A DNA stretch of 64,000 bases, from positions 9,770,842 to 9,834,841 of the forward strand of contig CAIIXF020000011.1 in the NCBI GenBank assembly GCA_903813345.2, in the 5' to 3' direction. Shown piece after piece: positions 57,887 to 64,000 of this stretch; position 1 is the stretch's first letter, and the number at the start of each line of letters is the position of its first letter. The DNA comes from Owenia fusiformis. Its lineage: Eukaryota; Annelida; Polychaeta; Sabellida; Oweniidae. A program made the position numbers and the translations under genes. The notes beneath the pieces were generated by a model. That model was not told the origin of the DNA and did no database searches. It saw nothing but the letters and a program-made list of their open reading frames with translations.

Positions 57887-58240
57887 TGGTTCATAGATGA
57901 CTAATGCAGTATAAATAATAATGATGATAAATTAGAAAATGACAGGGAAACTCTATACCCTCCTGAACTCAAATTGAACAAAAAAATGCAAATAACAACG
58001 AAGCAACATTTCTTGACATGAAACTTACAATAGAACACAAGACAATAACTTCACAAATATATTGATAAAGATTTTAATTTCAATAAAGTTTCCTATCCAG
58101 ACCTTTCAGGAAACATTCCAAGAAAACAATCTATGTGTCACAGATAATAAGAATATCAAGAGTCTGCAGTGATGAAAAAATTGCTTCCAAAAGAATCAAG
58201 TCCTTGGGGAAAAACAAACATTGATAAAGACAAAGGGAAA
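57887..58240 (+). pseudogene. Penelope-like-type reverse transcriptase, palm-to-connection remnant
   Basis: Begins FIDD (TTCATAGATGAC), the catalytic box of this RT group, at about 57892. It continues with NDRETLYPPELKLNKK, NNEATFLDMKLTIEHKTITS and FNFNKVSYPDLSGNIP, the usual next segments. At least two stops and a frame change break it. Together with 49966-50532 it covers most of a palm domain in the right order and strand, with a TIR element and the 446-bp array between. Both could be pieces of one copy split by later insertions. Confidence 0.68.
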
Positions 58241-59636
58241 GGGGAGTGTTACCAGTAGAAAAAGCTTTAACCCACCTATGTGTAGTCACAAGTCTGCAGA
58301 CCCGACACCAAACAAGACCAAAGAGGAAAAGTAATAGGGAGAAAGAAGACCAAGAAAGAAGAAACTAATGAGGACAAGAAAATAACAACAACAGAAACAA
58401 AGAAGAAGAAACTTGAGAAGACAAATCGTGAAAGAAAAAGACAAATAAGAAACAACAGCAACTTAAACAAATAAATTTTCAAGCTGGACTGAATGAAGAT
58501 GACATGAACAGCATAAAAACAAGATGTCCATCCGTCTGTCCGTCTGTCTGTCTGTTTCTGATTTGTGCTTCACAAAAATTTAAAATGGCTGCCTTAGAGC
58601 ACGAATTCGCCATTACTTAGAGATATCTTTAAAGTATGCTTACATGATATCACAATGATCTCAAATATTTATTAAAGGGAAGAGTAGATGGTAAATATTA
58701 CATTGTGACTGTACAGATTCATGATTTATATCGTGTTCGTTGGGATTTGCTACTCCGTGGAGTTGATGTTTTCTAGTTATTGAGGGGTTTAACAGAAGTC
58801 CATAAAAATTTAAAATATTAGATATTGATATTTTTGAAGTTTACAACGGATTATCTACTTAAGAATCAGTTTTTAGAAAGGCATGATATATAAAGGAGCA
58901 TGTAGGTTATCACAAACAATTTCAGAAGGTTATATCTTGGATTATGACAATGAAGACAGGTTTATCTTTTAGATCAATTCATTATCTCAAAGAAAATTAT
59001 ATACAGTAATAATAAAGTCAAACAAACTCGGACATATTTAACTAGCAATCAACCCATCAACACACTTTTTCAAAGATGTTGACCTCATTTTCACCCAAAA
59101 TGCAATCATTTTTTATAACAATGTTTAAAGCATTACTATTCTTTATTTTGATGTATCAAATAGTTCTTGAAAGAAAAACTTAATTGCTTTTAGATAAGTG
59201 TTACCCATGTTATTTCTCCATTGAAAAATCTCATGCTATCCATTGGTTTCAGTTCATTTTGGTCATCCACATTCAATATCTTTAAAGTCCCTGGAGCAAT
59301 CAACTTTTCCTATTAGGAAATCGAACATGTCTCAAAGCACATTCTAATTATGCATTCAACGATATAATAAAAGGTTGCATATTTGGTGAAATTTAGGTCA
59401 ACATTTTTGAAAAAGTATGTTGATTGGTCCATTGAGCCTTCAATATCACTTATATCTGATTAACTAAATTATCATTATATATACTTTTCTTGAAGATCAG
59501 AAGATAATGAATGAATCTGAAGGATACACCCATGTTCATGATCAGAAAATATTCATATTATTCAAGTTAGAATCGTTTGAAATTGTTTGCGATAACCTAC
59601 CTGCTCCTTTATCTGTTTAATTAAAAATAAGATGTC
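58241..59636. other. no gene; repeats related to 23.3 kb and 49.6 kb
   Basis: 58246-58300 matches 23326-23400 (GGGAGTGTTACC, ACCCACCTATG). 58525-58780 is a short TCCG/AAATGGC-family piece ending GTTGGGATTTGCTACTCCGT. 58776-58900 is another GGGGTTTAACAG repeat. The rest is AT-rich without recognisable content. Confidence 0.45.
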
Positions 59637-59910
59637 CAGTGGCGTAGCGTGGGTATTTTTGAGTGTACGTCGCGAGGGGGGTTCAGGGGTGGGTCCTCCC
59701 CCAAGAAAATTTGAAAATGAGATTGCAGTTGAAGCTTTCTGGGGCGTTTTAAAATACGAAATTCCGACGAAATGGACTAATGACATTTAAATTATTGGTC
59801 ATCCTATCCATTTTTAAAGTGTGAGGCAATTCAATCTAAAAATCAACTTTTCTCTAAATTTTGAGAGTACGCCATGGCGTTTTAAGCGTATATGACGCTA
59901 CGCCATTGTG
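59637..59910. mobile_element. small TIR element, CAGTGGCGTAGCG ends (hAT-like)
   Basis: CAGTGGCGTAGCGTGGGTAT on the left and ATATGACGCTACGCCATTG on the right are inverse over about 14 bases. CAGTGGCGTAG termini are common in hAT-type MITEs. The flanking sequence is continuous with the empty homologue at about 49725-49745 (AAAATAAGATCGTCTGTCTG), which supports insertion at this point. An 8-bp duplication is not evident. Confidence 0.7.
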
Positions 59911-61160
59911 TCTGACTATATTTTTTATTCAAAATGATTAAAATTAATTGTTCCATTTAGTTCACTATGTTTTAACATCATCTTGTTTTTTGTTGATCCG
60001 CCAAATTGTTTTGATATGTTTAAATGATAAAACAAATATTCCTACATACGTTTTCACCTGTTGAGCAATTGTCAACATAACCATTTACTTATGAATGAGG
60101 GGTCTAACAGGCAGGGGTCCATGAATTTACATATTGATATTTTTGAAGTTTACTCCTTATTATCTACTAATGAATCGGCTTTTGAAACAGTTATTAAACT
60201 GATATATAATAATTTTAGTTGTTTAGTTGAAAACAAGATTGTTGTGTCTGAGTATATTTTCGGTCAAGAGGATAAAAATAATTGTCACATTTATTTTACC
60301 TTCTTGAACATCTTTCTTGTTCTTCAGGATATGACCAGTAAATTTTCAAAGATATCAGAGAGGACAAGATGCACGGGCAATCTAAACATGAATCTGTGTC
60401 TATGCGTACGCGTATAGGTTTTTCTAAATGTTCCTTTTTGAGCATCAAAATCAATCTATTCACTCGTCGACAAAAACGTAAACAAAATGAGTGTCATTTA
60501 AAGGGTGACGCATATCGTTAAGCAAATCGAACGCTCGTTTCTGGTGTTGCTCACCATTTAGTATAAAAGGCCCGATCCCGGAATAATACTCAAGGGTTCA
60601 CAGGTTCGAGGTCGTTGTGTCAACACCTCTAACTGTTATATAGCATAAGTATATTATAGATCGTCACACATTTATAAAAGGGTGATTTTTATTTTGACAA
60701 ATCAATTCCACATTTATGGGTGAAGTTTCAGGATCTTCTATTTGTGTACAATAAGGAAAAATTGGCATCTAAATTTCCCCATAACGTAATAGCACACAGC
60801 TTGGCATATGAAATATCCTACAAATGAAACAAAGCAAGACAAACCAGTTTCTAATACAAGAATTTATATTGGCTGTTTGTACATGTATTATTTGAACGCA
60901 ATCACTCTTAGGATAGCGTTTTCAAAATCATTATAAATGGATTACTTTATCTCAAAGACAATTTCAATAAACTGGATTTTACAGAACTCCCCTTATTTCT
61001 TAAAAATGGACTGATCCAGTTGATTCGCCTGGAGCCGCCATATTGTTTTTATACGGGATGGTAATCGAAACCCTTTAAACTAAAAAAGATGAGATGGCAA
61101 CAGATGATTGGCTGTAATTGTGAATAGTGTTTGTATCCTTTTGTTGCGATAGACCTTTTG
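59911..61160. other. no gene recognised; GGGGTCTAACAGG repeat at 60098
   Basis: 59915-60060 continues the repeat shared with 49730-49890. A 118-codon frame at 60061-60417 starts inside that repeat and has no similarity. The remainder has no clear structure. Confidence 0.4.
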
Positions 61161-61164
61161 ATTT

Positions 61165-61845
61165 GTTTAGTTATATAGTAACAGTATATTGGATTAGCTC
61201 AAAATATGTAATAGGGGTGGTCAATTTCCAGTATGATGGACCCCGAGGGGTTTTTGCCCCAAAATGCAAATTAACAATAACTTCTCTGTGATCTAAAGAT
61301 GGAAAATCAATAATTTCACAGTTTTGTACATTATTAAAACATTTATCATTCATAAATATGTAATCAAGGCATCAGATAATATTACGACTTCTATGACTCC
61401 AAGAGTAGTCTTCTCATTTTTGTGAAATACCCTCCACACATCATTTAATTCTAAAGATAGCATCATATGAATAAAAGCATTGCGTTCTTTGACATCATGC
61501 ATATTTCCTGAAATAGTATCAATGTTATACATTGCACAATTGAAATCACCACCAAGAATAATACTTGTAGTTTGAAAATCAACCTCACTAAAAATGTGCT
61601 CAATCTGTTGATAAAAACGAACCTTTGCTTTAGATTTATTGGGCGCATAAGCTGTAACAAACAGAAAGTTTTTATCATCAATCATAATTCAACTCCAATA
61701 AGTCTGCTTTTTTGAACCGTACATTTTTAACATAATTTTTCACTTTGTTGCTTATTATTATTAAGTCTCCTTTACTATTGGCAGAACCAGGATGATATAT
61801 AATATCTCCACCACCATACCATGCAGATATGCTACTTTCAAATCA
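61165..61845 (-). pseudogene. LINE endonuclease (EEP family) remnant
   Basis: The minus strand reads ISAWYGGGDIIYHPGSANSK, then after a one-base shift FLFVTAYAPNKSKAKVRFYQ, IILGGDFNCAMYNIDTISG and RNAFIHMMLSLELNDVWR, then after another shift the SLDHREVIVN segment and GPSYWKL. Asn and Asp of GGDFN and the DHR box are the catalytic residues of the apurinic endonuclease-like domain of non-LTR retrotransposons. GPxYWKLN is typical of the L1/Tx1 side. No reverse transcriptase follows, so this is a decayed fragment of a family distinct from 39662-41574. Confidence 0.78.
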
Positions 61846-61849
61846 AGAA

Positions 61850-62570
61850 CATAAATAAACATATTTTTGCTTTTTTAGTCATTTATTCATGGAACAAAAC
61901 TCATGTTACTGCCAACTCAAAAAGCTAGAGTTTCTCGTCTCAAATCAATGGCTGTATAAAATGATTGAAACCGTGAAATAAGTACTCCAAAGTTATTGTA
62001 TTCTCAACCTTACTTAAAATTGAACCCTTCAATGACTGTATCATGTCCCATGTAGGTGGGTAGGTGTTACTTCGGTCCAAAGCCTTCTCTATATTCCGGC
62101 TTTGAGGAGGAAGATTGAGCTGCCTTAGTATTATAAATATTGTAAATCATTGTGTCACACGCACAGTAAATATGGCATAATAATATGAAATATACCTTTA
62201 TGTATAGATTTGAAGAACATCAGCTCACATGCCCGTCTGAATCTATTGTTATATTTGATTTCTTTAAGCGAGAATAATTTCAAATGTTATTCACGTCCAG
62301 AACCGGAAGCCATTTTTAGCTACAGCGAGAAAATTTCACCATGTGTCAAACTCCGAAATGAAATTTTGAAATATCTAAATCCAGACAAGCAACGCTTCAT
62401 CCTAAATATGATTAATATTCTTTAAAATATTTATAAAATTTATTAAAAATGAGTTCTAGGTGCATGTAGGTGCGTGTAGCACAGTACATACGAAATCAAT
62501 GAAGTTTCGTCTAGCTGTAAGCTAGAGACTCGAGTAAGGTAGGTGGGTATGAGGTAGGAGGTTTTTTATA
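61850..62570. repeat. mostly unassigned; half of the 30.9-kb TIR family
   Basis: ATTGAACCCTTCAATGACTG with TATCATGTCCCATGTAGGTG (62015-62060) and GGTGGGTATGAGGTAGGAGG (62540-62560) match the arms of 30875-31337. A 71-codon frame at 62210-62425 is uncharacterised. Confidence 0.5.
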
Positions 62571-62574
62571 CAAA

Positions 62575-63565
62575 ACCCGGGCAATAACTCAAATACCGTT
62601 GTCCCGATTTTGTTCATATTTTGTACACATATACCCTATGGGGGTAGAAATTCTGCTCGAATGCCAATTTTCAAAATGGCCGCTCATTCAAAAATGGCAT
62701 ACCTGTCACACCTTCTTCCAAAAGCCCCTATGCCCCTTGTACTGACTTTTGCAATGTTTTAAACTTGGGTCCGAGCTGAAATTTGCCCTACTTTGCAAAA
62801 TTAATGATTATTCAGCCAGAGATGACTCCCTGTGAATGAATGATATTCCATTACAAAGAGGAGTAATTTGGCTTTTGGTACATTGAATTAAAAGGATGCA
62901 GTCAGCATTGGTATTATGTTTTCATCCAATATTGCATCGGGATCCGTACACTGACTTTTGCAATGTTTATAACTTGGCCCGAAGCTAATTTTGGCCCACT
63001 TTGCAAATGGAATGATTACTCGCCCAACCATGACCAAATATTAATGAATGAGATATCATTGTAAAGAGGAGATACGTGGCTTTAGGTTGCATTGAATGAA
63101 ATGAATGCTGTTATCACTGGTTTTGTGCTTTTCCAAGATAACAATCTGTTGCGTTTTTTTGATACGCACTGTATAAGCATGGCACACTGTCTGATGACAC
63201 TTTTGGTAGAAGGCGGCCATTTTGATAAATGGCCACCATTTTAACGTATTTTACTAGAACTCGAAAAGTAGTAGAGTGATTTTGTTCATATTTGGTATGT
63301 GAATACTAGAAGCATGGCACATTGTCTAATGACTTTTTTTGGTAGAAGGCGGCCATTTTGAAAAATGGCCACCATTTTAACGTATTTCACTAGAACTTGA
63401 AAAGTAGTGGGGCGATTTTGTTCATATTTGAATACTAGAAGCATGCCACATTGTCCACATTGGCCATTTTGAAAAATCGCTGCCATTTTTGCTATATACT
63501 TTGTTTGTAAAAATGCCACCCATGGCTGTTCGATGGGATTTGCTACGCTTTGGCGTTGCTGTCTA
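62575..63565 (+). repeat. AAATGGCC-family array, interrupted by a mariner-like end
   Basis: It opens GGGCAATAACTCAAATACCG and CCCTATGGGGGTAG, as at 23690 and 37695. It is broken near 62700 and resumes at 63175 with GCATGGCACACTGTCTGATG units, ending CTGTTCGATGGGATTTGCTA (63527-63546). The inserted part (about 62700-63173) has two tandem copies of a block of about 245 bp (CTGACTTTTGCAATGTTT) and ends GATACGCACTGTA. Confidence 0.75.
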
Positions 63566-64000
63566 GTATAAAAATGGGGGCCATTTAGTGCCGATTTTAA
63601 AATGATTTAGGTACAATATATAAAATTGTAATAGCAAATATGTTTTCAATGTAAAAAATTATATAGGACAATAATAAAGCTAGAATTGTAGATATCGAAG
63701 AAGCACACGGCAGCCATCTTGAAAAATGGCGGTCTTTACACGGTATACAAAAAGGTATTTTTTTACAGTAGTTTGTCATTTTTTTACGGAAAAACGATTA
63801 AATACGGTACGGTACCTACCGTGAAAATACGGTAGGTTGGCAGGTATGCATAAGCATGGCACACTGTCTTATAACATTTTTGGCAATTAGGCGGTCATTT
63901 TTCAAAATGGCCACCATTGACATGTACATGTGCAATTTTGTTGAATGTGCCTTCTTAGAAGCATATTACACTTTCTGATGACAATTTGGATGTAGTGAAC
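63566..64000 (+). repeat. further AAATGGC-family sequence to the window edge
   Basis: TTAGTGCCGATTTTAAAATG, GCAGCCATCTTGAAAAATGG and GCATGGCACACTGTCTTATA repeat the unit of 37633-39190. The sequence runs off the edge. Confidence 0.65.

Noticed and set aside
60061-60417. 118-codon frame as a protein gene
   Set aside because: Its start lies within a dispersed repeat shared with 49.6-49.9 kb, and it has no recognisable similarity.

Overview
This is invertebrate animal genomic DNA, AT-rich and gene-poor. Spliced genes have GT/AG introns, a poly(A)-tailed non-LTR retrotransposon is present, and most of the remaining sequence is degraded mobile DNA: terminal-inverted-repeat elements, foldbacks, tandem arrays and reverse-transcriptase remnants. 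The repeats that begin TTTTTAGCTCAC or TTTTTGGCTCAC and continue into TCCG-rich sequence recall repeats I associate with marine invertebrates such as molluscs. That placement is an impression, and the species cannot be fixed from the window.

Two loci look like functional genes. (1) At 9.7-15.1 kb two paralogous genes lie head to head. A two-exon minus-strand gene (493 aa; exons 12932-12285 and 10586-9753) faces an intronless plus-strand gene (473 aa; 13723-15144). Both encode type II membrane proteins with a lumenal domain of five or so repeated blocks, reminiscent of five-bladed beta-propeller carbohydrate enzymes. I cannot name the family. (2) At 35.0-48.4 kb seven plus-strand exons join in one open frame and encode the central part of a tubby-like protein 4 (TULP4) orthologue: the end of the WD40 region, a SOCS box, an acidic/basic linker, the first half of the tubby domain, then a long serine/aspartate-rich insertion. 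The 5' WD40 exons and the exon for the last tubby strands were not found here.

Layout. 0-9.7 kb: repeats, including a TCCG/AAATGGCGGC element, an 8-bp-TSD hAT-type MITE and a 2.7 kb foldback around a minisatellite. 9.7-15.2 kb: the paralogue pair. 15-35 kb: repeats only, including a 162-bp tandem array joined to a reverse-transcriptase remnant, a 3.5 kb long-TIR element, several MITEs and large hairpins. 35-48.4 kb: TULP4, whose third intron (9.75 kb) holds nearly all the inserted DNA of the locus, including a recent 5'-truncated LINE. 48.4-64 kb: repeats, including a reverse-transcriptase copy split by a long-TIR element, a 3.2 kb array of about 446-bp units rich in AGGTCA half-sites, a LINE endonuclease remnant and another AAATGGCCGCC array.

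Nothing bacterial (operons, CRISPR, Shine-Dalgarno sites) is present. The genes show no functional link to one another. The most unusual material is the unassigned membrane paralogue pair, the nuclear-receptor-half-site array, and the nested structure of the repeat families.
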